Assembly: GCF_023715525.1 (NCBI RefSeq)
Contig: NZ_JAMBOG010000004.1
Location: 164,678 to 228,677, forward strand
DNA length: 64,000 nt
Direction of reading: 5' to 3'
DNA from: Kocuria rosea
Lineage (GTDB): Bacteria > Actinomycetota > Actinomycetes > Actinomycetales > Micrococcaceae
The first letter of the stretch is position 1. The number at the start of each line of letters is the position of its first letter. A program made the position numbers and the translations under genes. The notes beneath the pieces are model-generated. The model did not search any database. It was given only the letters and a program-made list of their open reading frames with translations, and was not told the DNA's origin. Positions 1 through 9,915 of the stretch are shown piece after piece.

Positions 1-476
1 CGGCGCAGCTGCTCGTCGGACAGGGCCGCCACGATGAGCAGCACGAGGTCGGCGCCGTGGGCGCGGGCCTCCCAGATCTGGTACTCGTCGACCGTGAAGT
101 CCTTGCGCAGCACGGGCACGCCCACGGCCGCGCGCACGGCGTCGAGGTCCGCGAGGGAGCCGTTGAAGCGCCGCTGCTCCGTGAGCACCGAGATGACGGA
201 CGCGCCGCCGTGCTCGTATGCGGCCGCGAGCCGGGCGGGGTCCGCGATCTCGGCCAGCGCCCCCTTCGAGGGGCTGGAGCGCTTGACCTCGGCGATCACC
301 TGGACGGCGTCGGCGCGGGGTCCCCGCAGCGCGGCCTCGGCGTCGAGGGCGGGCGGGCGCTGGGCGGCCAGCCGGCGGAGCTCGTCGAGGCCGACCTGTT
401 CCCGGCGGGCGGCCATGTCCGCGCGGACGCCCTCGATGATGGCGTCCAGGACGGTCCCGGTGCTCTGTTGCGACAT
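1..476 (-). CDS. trpC: Indole-3-glycerol phosphate synthase, C-terminus cut by window edge
   Basis: Converts 1-(2-carboxyphenylamino)-1-deoxyribulose 5-phosphate to indole-3-glycerol phosphate in tryptophan synthesis (cytoplasmic TIM barrel). Reading from the ATG at 476, I translate about 158 residues. They carry the family signatures [13 protein letters not shown] (strand 1 with catalytic Lys), [12 protein letters not shown], and [14 protein letters not shown] followed by [12 protein letters not shown]. The remaining roughly 100 residues of the usual 260-270 lie left of the window. It is the last visible gene of the trpE cluster, 164 nt after the HGxxPAAW gene, and a strong hairpin sits in that gap. 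Identity is secure; only completeness is unknown. Confidence 0.95.
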   Translation of the reverse strand, partial: MSQQSTGTVLDAIIEGVRADMAARREQVGLDELRRLAAQRPPALDAEAALRGPRADAVQVIAEVKRSSPSKGALAEIADPARLAAAYEHGGASVISVLTEQRRFNGSLADLDAVRAAVGVPVLRKDFTVDEYQIWEARAHGADLVLLIVAALSDEQLR

Positions 477-596
477 GCTTTCCTGTCCTCTCGGCGGCGA
501 GGGCCGCCCTGCTGAGTGCTGCGGGAGGCTCGGGCCGGGCCCGGTCATCCGGGCGCGACGACCGGCCCCGGACGGGACCGGTCATCGGCGCCGCGC

Positions 597-624
597 CCCG
601 GGGCCGGCTCGCACCGGCCCCGGG
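597..624 (-). terminator. GC-rich hairpin between HGxxPAAW gene and trpC
   Basis: An 11-bp perfect stem, CCCGGGGCCGG at 597-607 with CCGGCCCCGGG at 614-624, closes a 6-nt CTCGCA loop. It lies 17 nt past the stop of the 641-898 gene and about 120 nt before the trpC start. No U-tract follows on the minus strand. It could be a partial terminator or processing site that lowers trpC expression relative to trpE, or simply GC-rich spacer; role not proven. Confidence 0.4.
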
Positions 625-640
625 CCCGGTCGTCGCGGGC

Positions 641-898
641 CTAGTGGTGGCGGGCCTCGTGCTTGCGCTGCTCGGAGCCGGCGCCGTGGCCCATCGAGCG
701 CAGCACCGCCCCGGCGACGAGGCCGACGACGACGAGGACGATGCCGATGATCAGCACGGGGGTGCTGCCCATGGTGAAGCCCACGACGCCGACGATGACG
801 CCCACCGACATGATCCCGACGGTCGCCCAGGCGGCGAGCGTGTTGCCGTGCCCCACGAAGCCCGTGTGGTCGAGGACGATCTCGTTTCCGTTTGCCAT
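641..898 (-). CDS. HGxxPAAW-type small membrane protein
   Basis: An 85-residue protein starting MANGNEIVLDHTGFVGHGN. The N-terminal motif HGNTLAAW matches the actinobacterial HGxxPAAW family, except that the usual Pro is Leu here. Two hydrophobic segments follow (about residues 24-45 and 48-68), then a His/Lys/Arg-rich tail, so a two-pass membrane protein is likely. Genes of this family commonly sit between the Trp-associated membrane protein and trpC, as here. The function is unknown in the family. It starts 140 nt after the stop of the 1039-1641 gene and is probably co-transcribed. Confidence 0.8.
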   Translation of the reverse strand: MANGNEIVLDHTGFVGHGNTLAAWATVGIMSVGVIVGVVGFTMGSTPVLIIGIVLVVVGLVAGAVLRSMGHGAGSEQRKHEARHH

Positions 899-1038
899 GT
901 TCTTGCACTCCCGACTTCCCGGCCGAGGCCCGGCCGGCCTCGATCCCGCGGTCCCGGTCCGGGCCCGGCGGTTGCTGACACTCTGTCCCGCCCCATTGTG
1001 CCACCCCTGGGCGCGCCCCGCGCACGCGGCACGGGGTC

Positions 1039-1641
1039 TCAGGCGGTGGGGTCCCGGCCCTCGGTGAGGGCGTCCCACGAGTCGATCTCGTCGCCGGTGC
1101 GGGCGCCGCCCGCGGCGGCCTCGGCGGCGGGGCGCTCGTAGCGCCGCGCCGCCGTCCAGGTGCGGCCCGCCACGAGCGCCCAGAGCCCGCACAGGGCCAC
1201 GAGGCCCGCCGCGGCCGCGGCCAGCCACGGCCAGGCGGTCAGGGCGTAGTCGCCGCCGGCGTTGACCATGCCCGTGGTCTCCCCCACCACGGTCTGCGCG
1301 GCACCGGACGGGTCGGCCAGCACAGACGCGGCCGCGGCGAGCGCCCCCAGGCCCGCGAGGGCCACCACGACGGCCACGACCGGGCGCAGCGCGCGCCCGG
1401 AGATCGCGGTCGCCAGGGCGCCGGCGGCGGCGACGAGGCCCAGGGCCGTGACGGCCGGGGCGGCGTCGGAGCCCGCGACGTCGACGGTGATCGGCTCCAG
1501 CGTGGTCCGCACGGTCGCGGAGACCCACGTGGCGGCGGAGCACGCGAAGACCGCGAGCGCCGCGACGAGCGTGCCGAGCACGACCGGGGCCTTGCGGCTC
1601 AGGCGGGCGCGGGCCGGGGCCCGGTCCCGGGCATCAGCCAC
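1039..1641 (-). CDS. Tryptophan biosynthesis-associated membrane protein
   Basis: A 200-residue protein of the actinobacterial trp-operon membrane family (TIGR02234 type). Four hydrophobic segments are visible: about residues 18-42, 63-84, 86-108 and 136-160. The C-terminus SWDALTEGRDPTA is characteristic of the family. Its start overlaps the end of trpE by 8 nt (ATG at 1641, trpE stop at 1634), which implies translational coupling. The family is known by position in trp operons; its biochemical role has not been established, and I do not assign one. Confidence 0.85.
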   Translation of the reverse strand: MADARDRAPARARLSRKAPVVLGTLVAALAVFACSAATWVSATVRTTLEPITVDVAGSDAAPAVTALGLVAAAGALATAISGRALRPVVAVVVALAGLGALAAAASVLADPSGAAQTVVGETTGMVNAGGDYALTAWPWLAAAAAGLVALCGLWALVAGRTWTAARRYERPAAEAAAGGARTGDEIDSWDALTEGRDPTA

Positions 1642-3235
1642 GCTCGGCCACCGCGTGCGTGTCCGTGGCGATCCGGTCGACGTCGAGCTCGTGCAGGCGC
1701 TCGGCGAGCAGCACCGCCCGCAGCGGGGCCGTGGCCTTGTTCAGGGACTCGAGCGCCTCCGTCTCCGGGTCCGAGTCCGCGACGATGCCGCCGCCGGCCT
1801 GGACGTAGGCCTTGCCGTCGACGAGCAGGGCCGTGCGGATGGCGATGGCCATGTCCATGTCCCCGGCGAAGTCCAGATAGCCGACCACGCCGCCGTAGAC
1901 GGCGCGGCGCAGCGGCTCGTACTCGTCCAGCAGGCGCAGCGCCCGCGGCTTGGGCGCCCCGGAGAGGGTGCCGGCGGGGAACGTCGCGGCCAGGACGTCG
2001 TAGGCGGTGGCGTCGGGGCGCATCCGCCCGACGACGTTGGAGCACAGGTGCATGATGTGGCTGAAGCGCTCGACCTCCATGAACTCCGTGACCTCCACGG
2101 ACCCGGGGACGGCGACCTTGGAGATGTCGTTGCGGGCGAGGTCCACGAGCATGAGGTGCTCGGAGCGCTCCTTCTCGTCCTGCAGCAGGTCCCGCTCCAG
2201 GGCGAGGTCCTCCTCGACCGTCCGCCCGCGGGGGCGCGAGCCGGCGATGGGGTGCGTGACGGCCTGGTCCCCCGAGACCGTGACGAGCGCCTCCGGGGAG
2301 GAGCCCACGACGGAGAAGGGCCGGCCCTCGGCGTCCTCGAAGCTGTAGAGGTACATGTAGGGGCTGGGGTTGATCGCCCGGAGCATCCGGTAGACGTCGA
2401 GGGAGTCGGCGGTGCACTCCGTCTCGAAGCGCCGAGAGACGACGACCTGGAAGATCTCCCCGTCCACGATCGCCTTCTTGCCCTCCACGATGGAGTTCAT
2501 GAACAGCGTGCGGTCCCAGCTCTGGGAGACCTTGGCCTCGAGGTCCCCGCCGATCTCGTCGGTGCCGGTGAGCGTCGAGACGCTGACCTGCCCGAGAGGG
2601 CGGGCGAGCTTCTCCACCATGGCGTGCACCCGGGCGAGGGCGTCGGCGTAGGCCTCGTCGACGCGCTGGTCGGTGTCGTCGAAGTTGATGGCGTTGGCCA
2701 CGAGCATGACGGTGCCGTCGGTGTTGTCGTGGATCGCGATGTCCGAGACGAGATTCATGGCCAGCTCGGGCAGGTGCAGGTCGTCCTCGGGCGGGTGGGG
2801 GAGCTTCTCCCAGCGGCGCACGGCCTCCCAGCCCACGAAGCCCACGAGGCCGGAGGTCAGCGGGGGCACGTCCTCGAAGCGCTCGGTGTGCAGCAGCGCC
2901 ATCGTGTCCCGCAGGGCCTCGACCGGGCTGCCGCCCGTGGGGACCCCGGCCGGGACCTGGCCCAGCCAGTGCGCCTGCCCGTCCTTGGCGGTGAGGGTCG
3001 CCCGGGAGTTCGCGCCGACGAAGGAGTAGCGGGACCACACGCCGCCCTCGGCGGCCGACTCCAGGAGGAAGGTGCCGGGGCGGGCGGCCCCGTCCTCGAG
3101 GGCGAGGGCGCGGTAGAGGCCGATGGGGGTCATGGCGTCGGCGAGGATCTTGACGCGGACGGGGATGACGCGGCGCTCCGCGGCGAGCGCGCGGAACTCC
3201 TCGAGCGTGGGGCTGACGGTGCCCAGGTCCTGCAT
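1634..3235 (-). CDS. trpE: Anthranilate synthase component I
   Basis: 533 residues, normal for TrpE. It makes anthranilate from chorismate with ammonia supplied by a TrpG partner, which is not in this window. The N-terminal part has the feedback-site motif LLESA (about residue 57) and PSPYMYLYSF. The catalytic half carries HPIAGSRPRGRT, VDLARNDISKVA, FPAGTLSGAPKPRA and the C-terminal YVQAGGGIVADSDPE, all typical of chorismate-utilising enzymes. It follows hisI with a 69-nt gap and overlaps the next gene by 8 nt. No Trp-rich leader peptide is evident in that gap, so classical attenuation is not supported. Confidence 0.97.
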   Translation of the reverse strand: MQDLGTVSPTLEEFRALAAERRVIPVRVKILADAMTPIGLYRALALEDGAARPGTFLLESAAEGGVWSRYSFVGANSRATLTAKDGQAHWLGQVPAGVPTGGSPVEALRDTMALLHTERFEDVPPLTSGLVGFVGWEAVRRWEKLPHPPEDDLHLPELAMNLVSDIAIHDNTDGTVMLVANAINFDDTDQRVDEAYADALARVHAMVEKLARPLGQVSVSTLTGTDEIGGDLEAKVSQSWDRTLFMNSIVEGKKAIVDGEIFQVVVSRRFETECTADSLDVYRMLRAINPSPYMYLYSFEDAEGRPFSVVGSSPEALVTVSGDQAVTHPIAGSRPRGRTVEEDLALERDLLQDEKERSEHLMLVDLARNDISKVAVPGSVEVTEFMEVERFSHIMHLCSNVVGRMRPDATAYDVLAATFPAGTLSGAPKPRALRLLDEYEPLRRAVYGGVVGYLDFAGDMDMAIAIRTALLVDGKAYVQAGGGIVADSDPETEALESLNKATAPLRAVLLAERLHELDVDRIATDTHAVAERG

Positions 3236-3304
3236 GGGTGTCGACCTGTCTTCCTGGTGACGGTGGAACGGGAGGATCGGGTGGGTGGGGCGCGGTGCGA
3301 CCGG

Positions 3305-3679
3305 TCAGACGGCGGCGGCGGCGCCGAGGTCGCGGCCGTCGAAGCAGGTGCGCGTGCCGGTGTGGCAGGCCGCGCCGGTCTGGTCCACCTGCACCAGCAG
3401 GGCGTCGCCGTCGCAGTCCAGGTGCACGCTGTGCACGCGCTGCACGTGCCCGGAGGTGTCGCCCTTGCGCCAGTACTCCTGCCGGGAGCGGGACCAGAAC
3501 GTCACGCGGCCCTCGGTGAGGGTCCGGCGCAGCGCCTCGTCGTCCATCCAGCCGAGCATGAGCACCTCCTTGGTGTCGTGCTGCTGCACCACGGCGGCCA
3601 CCAGGCCGGAGGGGTCGCGCTTCAGGCGCGCCGCCACGGCGGGGTCGAGGACATCGGTTCCGGGGGTCTGCTCGCTCAT
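3305..3679 (-). CDS. hisI: Phosphoribosyl-AMP cyclohydrolase
   Basis: 124 residues catalysing ring opening of phosphoribosyl-AMP, the third step of histidine synthesis. The metal and catalytic motifs [12 protein letters not shown] and [12 protein letters not shown] are intact, as is [12 protein letters not shown] near the N-terminus. It is a stand-alone cyclohydrolase; the pyrophosphatase step is carried by separate hisE at 6904-7167. As first gene of the hisI-trpE cluster it ties one histidine step to tryptophan genes, an arrangement also known in mycobacteria (hisF-hisI...trpE). A leaderless-type -10 box lies just upstream. Confidence 0.96.
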   Translation of the reverse strand: MSEQTPGTDVLDPAVAARLKRDPSGLVAAVVQQHDTKEVLMLGWMDDEALRRTLTEGRVTFWSRSRQEYWRKGDTSGHVQRVHSVHLDCDGDALLVQVDQTGAACHTGTRTCFDGRDLGAAAAV

Positions 3680-3687
3680 CGCCCTCC

Positions 3688-3693
3688 ATCCTA
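3688..3693 (-). promoter_or_regulatory. -10 box for hisI-trp cluster, leaderless type
   Basis: TAGGAT on the minus strand ends 8 nt before the hisI ATG. With the usual 6-8 nt from -10 to transcription start, the mRNA would begin at or next to the start codon. A purine-rich GGAGGG also lies in the gap but would fall at the very 5' end. Seen directly: the box and spacing; inferred: leaderless initiation. Confidence 0.5.
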
Positions 3694-3754
3694 ACGACCT
3701 GCCGCCCCGCGGCCGGTCCGGCGACCGCGGGGCCTGCTCGCCGGCGTCCGGGGC

Positions 3755-4714
3755 TCACCCGTGCAGGGTCGTCCCCGGTGACTGCCCGAACCGCCGGCGG
3801 TAGGCCGCGGCGAAGCGTCCCGTGTGGGGGAAGCCCCAGCGGGCGGCGATCCCCGCGACGGTCGCCCCGGCGGCGGGGTCGGCCTCCCGCAGGTCGCGGT
3901 GGGCGGCCTCCAGCCGGGCGTCGCGGAGATAGGCGATCGGGGTGGTGCCCAGCTCGCGGCGGAACGCCACCTGCAGCCCGCGCGGGCTCATCCCGGCGGC
4001 GCGGGCGATCCCGGCGAGGCCGATGTCCTCGTCGAGGTGCTCGTCGACGAAGGCCGTCGCCCGGCGGAGCCGTGCGGGCGCGACCCGGGCGGAGCCGGGC
4101 GGCGGGGACTGGGTGAGGAAGGTGTTCGGGAAGCAGTGCAGCAGCGCGGTGGCGAGGGACCGGAACGCCGTGCCCCGGACCAGGGGGTGCTCCATCGCCT
4201 CGGTGTTGGGCAGCACGTCCTGGTGGAGGTGGCGGACCTCGGCGAGCCAGTAGCGGGTCAGGGCCGGGGACGGCGGCGTCCACCCCGTGAACGCGAGCTG
4301 CAGCGACTCCTGCCCGAGCAGGCCCCGGGCGTGCTCCTGCACGGCCTCGGCGTCCAGCACCACGGAGCCCAGCTCGAGCATGCCTTCCCACCGGCCCCCG
4401 TAGACGCCCTGCGGGAGGAGGAACGGCAGGCGCGTGGTGATCCGGTCCTGGCCGGAGTCCACGGTGAGCCGCCCGGTGAGGACGTGGGTGACGGTGAACG
4501 TGCCGGAGACGTCGCCGGTGCCGGAGGACGCGGTCGTGCCCAGCCGGAAGCGGTGGGCCAGCAGCGGCCCCGCCGAGGCCGCGGAGACGCTGAACTCGAA
4601 CGAGCCGTCCGTCGGCGCGCGCAGCCCCAGTCCCCGGTAGAGCTGGGCCATGGCGGCGATGCCCTTCTCGGGGTCCCGGGTCGAGTACGACGACCGGTGG
4701 AACGCGGTGCTCAT
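3755..4714 (-). CDS. AraC-family transcriptional regulator
   Basis: 319 residues. The last roughly 105 residues form a two-helix-turn-helix AraC DNA-binding domain: LAGIARAAGMSPRGLQVAFR then VAGIAARWGFPHTGRFAAAY, ending YRRRFGQSPGTTLHG. The N-terminal 200 residues lack a recognisable sugar-binding motif and resemble AraC proteins of the feeA/ripA-type sensor class only in general layout. It lies between the hisI and hisF clusters on the same strand with a 75-nt gap on each side, so its own promoter and target cannot be told from position. Ligand unknown. Confidence 0.85.
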   Translation of the reverse strand: MSTAFHRSSYSTRDPEKGIAAMAQLYRGLGLRAPTDGSFEFSVSAASAGPLLAHRFRLGTTASSGTGDVSGTFTVTHVLTGRLTVDSGQDRITTRLPFLLPQGVYGGRWEGMLELGSVVLDAEAVQEHARGLLGQESLQLAFTGWTPPSPALTRYWLAEVRHLHQDVLPNTEAMEHPLVRGTAFRSLATALLHCFPNTFLTQSPPPGSARVAPARLRRATAFVDEHLDEDIGLAGIARAAGMSPRGLQVAFRRELGTTPIAYLRDARLEAAHRDLREADPAAGATVAGIAARWGFPHTGRFAAAYRRRFGQSPGTTLHG

Positions 4715-4789
4715 CCGCCGGGGCCGCGAACGGCCCGCCGGCGCCCACGAGCGCCGGCGACCGCTCTCGTCATGGTGTCCGGTCCGGGC

Positions 4790-4972
4790 CTAGCGCCGGT
4801 TGAGGAACTTGCGCAGCATGCCGCCGACCCCGGCGCCGCCCGAGCGGCGGGTGCCGGCCTGGCCCGCGGCGTTCACCCCGCGCGTCGTCCGGCGCCCGCC
4901 GGCGGCCCCGGTGGCGCGGGTCCCGCCCGTCAGTCGTCCGGTGGCGTTCCTGAGGATGTTGTTCAAACCCAC
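4790..4972 (-). CDS. Small Gly/Arg/Thr-rich basic protein, unknown
   Basis: A 60-residue ORF starting MGLNNILRNATGRLTGG and ending GGMLRKFLNRR. It has about 13 Arg, many Gly and no acidic residues, so its charge is strongly positive. Only the ends look amphipathic; the middle is low-complexity. No Cys or metal motif, signal peptide or membrane segment is present. Upstream on the minus strand, GTCCACC lies just before the ATG, a weak ribosome binding site. I do not recognise the family; a nucleic-acid or membrane-binding peptide is possible from composition, but so is a chance ORF in GC-rich DNA. Confidence 0.5.
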   Translation of the reverse strand: MGLNNILRNATGRLTGGTRATGAAGGRRTTRGVNAAGQAGTRRSGGAGVGGMLRKFLNRR

Positions 4973-5095
4973 GGTGGACTCCTTCGTCGTCAGCGCCCTG
5001 GGGGCGGACCGCCGCCAGGGTGCTGACGACTGTACGCCGTCCGCGTGTCCACGGCTACGCCCGGCGCCGGGTCGCCGCCGTGGGCCGTCACGAAG

Positions 5096-5121
5096 GCCCG
5101 GCCGCCGTGCACGGGCCGGGC
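5096..5121 (-). terminator. Hairpin downstream of hisF
   Basis: GCCCGGCC (5096-5103) can pair with GGCCGGGC (5114-5121) around a 10-nt loop, about 50 nt past the hisF stop. There is no U-tract. It is the best candidate for a 3' boundary of hisE-hisG-hisF in the 201-nt gap 4973-5173, which otherwise shows nothing distinctive. Confidence 0.35.
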
Positions 5122-5173
5122 CCGCACCGCCGCCGGGGCGCGGGCACCGTCGCGCTCCCGGGGTGCGAGCGGC

Positions 5174-5938
5174 TCAGCGGACCTCGTAGCCGGCCGCGCG
5201 CAGGGCGTCCTTGACCTCGGCGATCGCGTGCACCGGCCCGAAGTGGAAGATCGAGGCGGCCAGCACGGCGTCGGCGCCCGCGGCCACGGCAGGCGGGAAG
5301 TGCTCGGGCGCCCCGGCCCCGCCGGAGGCGATCAGGGGCACGTGCACCCGCTGCCGCACGGCGGAGATCATCTCGAGGTCGAAGCCCTCCCGGGTGCCGT
5401 CGGCGTCCATGGAGTTGAGCAGGATCTCCCCCACGCCGCGTTCCTCGGCCTCGCGGGCCCACTCCAGGGCGTCGAGGCCGGTGAGCGTGCGCCCCCCGTG
5501 GGTGGTGACCTCGAAGCCGGAGGGGGTGTTCCCGGTGCGGCGGGCGTCGAGGGACAGGACGAGCACCTGGCTGCCGAAGTGCCCGGTGATCTCGTCGATG
5601 ACCTCCGGGCGGGAGACCGCGGCGGTGTTGATGGAGGTCTTGTCCGCGCCGCAGCGCAGCAGCCGGTCGACGTCGGCGACCGCGCGGACGCCGCCGCCCA
5701 CCGTGAGCGGGATGAAGACCTGCTCGGCGGTGCGGGTGACGACGTCGAAGGTGGTCTCCCGCGCGGCCGAGGACGCGGTGACGTCGAGGAACGTCAGCTC
5801 GTCGGCGCCCGCCTCGTTGTAGCGCTTGGCGAGCTCCACGGGGTCGCCGGCGTCGCGCAGGTTCTCGAAGTTGACGCCCTTGACGACGCGACCGGCGTCG
5901 ACGTCCAGGCAGGGGATGACACGTACGGCAACGCCCAC
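5174..5938 (-). CDS. hisF: Imidazole glycerol phosphate synthase, cyclase subunit
   Basis: 254-residue TIM barrel that, with the HisH glutaminase (not in window), forms imidazole-glycerol phosphate and AICAR from PRFAR. Signatures: [20 protein letters not shown] at the N-terminus with the catalytic Asp, [25 protein letters not shown] containing the second catalytic Asp, and [18 protein letters not shown]. It follows hisG by 39 nt on the same strand, so hisE-hisG-hisF is a likely transcription unit. hisA, hisB, hisC, hisD and hisH are absent from the window, so the histidine genes are split. Confidence 0.97.
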   Translation of the reverse strand: MGVAVRVIPCLDVDAGRVVKGVNFENLRDAGDPVELAKRYNEAGADELTFLDVTASSAARETTFDVVTRTAEQVFIPLTVGGGVRAVADVDRLLRCGADKTSINTAAVSRPEVIDEITGHFGSQVLVLSLDARRTGNTPSGFEVTTHGGRTLTGLDALEWAREAEERGVGEILLNSMDADGTREGFDLEMISAVRQRVHVPLIASGGAGAPEHFPPAVAAGADAVLAASIFHFGPVHAIAEVKDALRAAGYEVR

Positions 5939-5977
5939 GGGCGGGACCTCCTCGGCTGCGGCGGGTGGGGGACGGGG

Positions 5978-6823
5978 TCAGATCCGGGCGGCCTGGATCG
6001 GGGAGACCAGGATCGCGCGGGCACCGATCTCGTAGAGGGCGTCCATGACCTTGTTGGTCTCCGCCTTCGGGACCATGGCGCGCACGGCACAGCCGTTGCC
6101 GCGGCCCAGCCGGGCGATGGTCGGGCCCTCCATGCCGGGGGTGATCCGGGTGGCGGCGTCGACGAGGTCCTCGGCGACGTCGTAGTCCATCAGCACGTAC
6201 TGCCGGGCCACGAGCACGCCCTGCAGGCGCCGGCGCAGCACGGCCAGGCCCTCGGGCTCCTCGGCGGTGCGGCGGCGGATGAGCAGCGCCTCGGAGGTCA
6301 TGATGGGCTCGCCGAAGACCTGCAGGCCCGCGGCGCGCAGGGTGTTGCCGGTCTCCACGACGTCGGCGATCGCGTCGGCCACGCCCAGCCGGATGGAGGA
6401 CTCGACGGCGCCGTCGAGGCGGACCACGGACGCGCCGACGCCGCGCTCGGCGAGGTAGTCGCGCAGCAGCCCGTCGTAGCTCGTCGCGATCCGCTTGCCC
6501 TCGAGCTGGGCGATCGAGCTGAACTCGCCCGCGGGGCCCGCGAAGCGGAACGTGGAGCGGGCGAAGCTCAGCGGCAGGTCCTCGTCCGCGTGGGCGCCGG
6601 AGTCCAGGAGCAGGTCGCGTCCGGTGATGCCGACGTCGAGGGTCCCGCCGCCCACGTACACCGCGATGTCGCGGGGGCGCAGGTAGAAGAACTCGATGTG
6701 GTGCTCGGGGTCCACGAGGACCAGTTCGCGCGAGTCGCGGCGCTGCCGGTACCCGGCCTCCTTGAGCATGGTGACGGCGGCTTCGGACAGGGCGCCCTTG
6801 TTGGGCACTGCGACACGCAGCAT
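5978..6823 (-). CDS. hisG: ATP phosphoribosyltransferase, long form
   Basis: 281 residues from ATG 6823, which is preceded by AGAAGGATCCCC, a good ribosome binding site. An open frame continues upstream to 7021 but lacks family similarity. Catalyses the committed step, ATP + PRPP to phosphoribosyl-ATP. N-terminal MLRVAVPNKGALSE, the PRPP loop DVVETGNTLRAAGL and the C-terminal regulatory domain ending VMDALYEIGARAILVSPI are present. This is the long HisG that is feedback-inhibited by histidine and needs no HisZ. It sits 80 nt after hisE. Confidence 0.97.
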   Translation of the reverse strand: MLRVAVPNKGALSEAAVTMLKEAGYRQRRDSRELVLVDPEHHIEFFYLRPRDIAVYVGGGTLDVGITGRDLLLDSGAHADEDLPLSFARSTFRFAGPAGEFSSIAQLEGKRIATSYDGLLRDYLAERGVGASVVRLDGAVESSIRLGVADAIADVVETGNTLRAAGLQVFGEPIMTSEALLIRRRTAEEPEGLAVLRRRLQGVLVARQYVLMDYDVAEDLVDAATRITPGMEGPTIARLGRGNGCAVRAMVPKAETNKVMDALYEIGARAILVSPIQAARI

Positions 6824-6903
6824 GGGGATCCTTCTCGGCTTCGAGGGGAGGCGCTCCGGCAGGAGCGTCCCGGTGGGAGCGGGGTGCGGAGGCGGCGGGG
6901 CGC

Positions 6904-7167
6904 TCAGAGGTGGGTGTAGACGTCCTCGAGGCGCAGGCCCTTGGCGACCATCATGACCTGCAGGTGGTAGAGCAGCTGCGAGATCTCCTCGGCGGCCTGC
7001 TCCGGGGTCTCGTACTCGCACGCCATCCAGACCTCGGCGGCCTCCTCGACGATCTTCTTGCCGATCCCGTGGACCCCGGTGTCGAGCTCCCGCACGGTGC
7101 CGGAGCCTTCCGGTCGGGTCACGGCTTTGTCGCTGATCTCGGCGAAGAGGGTCTCGAAGGTTTTCAC
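6904..7167 (-). CDS. hisE: Phosphoribosyl-ATP pyrophosphatase
   Basis: 87 residues starting with GTG at 7167 (VKTFETLF read as Met). It hydrolyses phosphoribosyl-ATP to phosphoribosyl-AMP, second step of histidine synthesis. The alpha-helical MazG-like fold is shown by [17 protein letters not shown] and [19 protein letters not shown] with the metal-binding Glu/Asp pattern. It is first in hisE-hisG-hisF; the start codon lies 7 nt after a TACCCT box, which suggests a leaderless transcript. GGGAGG in those 7 nt would be too close to the 5' end to serve normally. Confidence 0.95.
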   Translation of the reverse strand: MKTFETLFAEISDKAVTRPEGSGTVRELDTGVHGIGKKIVEEAAEVWMACEYETPEQAAEEISQLLYHLQVMMVAKGLRLEDVYTHL

Positions 7168-7174
7168 GCCTCCC

Positions 7175-7180
7175 AGGGTA
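7175..7180 (-). promoter_or_regulatory. -10 box for hisE-hisG-hisF, leaderless type
   Basis: TACCCT on the minus strand, exactly 7 nt before the hisE GTG. It lies between the rib terminator (7193-7237) and hisE, so it is the only space available for a promoter of this cluster. No clear -35 is visible because that position falls inside the terminator stem. Confidence 0.5.
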
Positions 7181-7192
7181 ATGGGTCGGCGC

Positions 7193-7237
7193 GGCCGCCC
7201 CGGACGGCGCCGCGCGCGGGCGCCGTCCGGGGCGGCC
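7193..7237 (-). terminator. Strong terminator after ribH
   Basis: An 18-bp perfect stem (7193-7210 with 7220-7237) with a 9-nt loop starts 2 nt past the ribH stop. It is entirely G+C-rich and lacks a U-tract, as is usual for such actinobacterial terminators. It separates the rib operon from hisE. Confidence 0.75.
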
Positions 7238-7239
7238 GG

Positions 7240-9117
<1,878 letters not shown>

Positions 9118-9118
<1 letters not shown>

Positions 9119-9819
9119 CATGCTCCTTCTGCTGCCGTGGACGCGGCCGTGGACGCGGCCGTCGATGCTGCGGGGGACGCCGCCGCGCCGGCGTCGAGCC
9201 GGGCGAAGGCCAGCAGGCGCTGGGCGTACTTGGCCAGGACGTCGACCTCGAGGTTGACGCTCGAGCCCACCGGGCGGCGCCCGAGGGTGGTCTCGGCGAG
9301 GGTCGCGGGGATCAGCCCGACCTCGAACCAGGGCTGCTCCGCGCCCGGCGCGCTGACGGCGGTCACGGTGAGGGACACCCCGTCGACGGCCACGGAGCCC
9401 TTCTCGGCGAGGAATGGGGCAAGCTCGGCGGGCAGGGCCACCCGCACGCGCTCCCACTCGCCGAGATCCTCGCGCTCGGCCACCGTGCCGGTGCCGTCCA
9501 CGTGGCCCTGGACCACGTGGCCGTCCAGCCGGCCGCCGGCGGGCACGCACCGCTCTAGGTTGACGGGGTCGCCCGCGGCCAGGGCCCCGAGGTTCGTCCG
9601 GGCGAGCGTCTCGCCGATGACGTCGGCGAGGAACTGCCCGGCGCCGATCTCCCCGGTGCGCGTGGCGGTGAGGCAGACCCCGTTCACGGCCAGGGAGCCG
9701 CCGTGCGGCAGGTCGGCGACGAGCGGGCCGGCGTCGACGAGCAGGCGGGCGCTCGTGCCGTCGGGCCGGGTCTCGACCGAGCGGACGGTGCCCTGCCCGG
9801 CGACGATTCCTGTGAACAT
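9118..9819 (-). CDS. ribE: Riboflavin synthase alpha chain
   Basis: 233 residues. Dismutates two lumazine molecules to riboflavin. The two-fold internal repeat is visible: [12 protein letters not shown] with ..[12 protein letters not shown] in the first half, and [13 protein letters not shown] with [13 protein letters not shown] in the second. The C-terminus ends in a 12-bp DNA repeat that encodes tandem AAST units (about residues 213-230), beyond the usual family length of about 200. It follows ribD by 96 nt of purine-rich repeat sequence and overlaps ribB by 1 nt. Confidence 0.95.
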
Positions 9820-9893
9820 CGGCTTCTTCCTCTGCTTCCTCTGCGTCTTCGGGGTCTTCTGCTGCTGGTGCTTCTGCTGCTGGTGCCTCGGCT
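9820..9893 (-). repeat. Purine-rich tandem-repeat spacer between ribD and ribE
   Basis: On the minus strand this spacer holds two copies of the 15-mer GCACCAGCAGCAGAA, then GAAGAC/GAGGAAG purine runs leading into the ribE ATG. Several GGAAG-like sites could recruit ribosomes. In the frame continuous with ribB it reads as an acidic Ala/Glu run ([19 protein letters not shown]), which looks like a protein tail but is not in frame with ribD. Confidence 0.55.
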
Positions 9894-9915
9894 GCGCCGT
9901 GAACCGCGGGACAGC

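Noticed and set aside
3236..3304. trp attenuator before trpE
   Set aside because: The 69-nt gap has no short ORF with Trp codons and no terminator/antiterminator pair.
1599..4748. Minus-strand open frame of 1049 codons
   Set aside because: Shifted frame over trpE, hisI and the AraC gene; low-complexity Arg/Gly/Pro translation. The three real genes account for the DNA.
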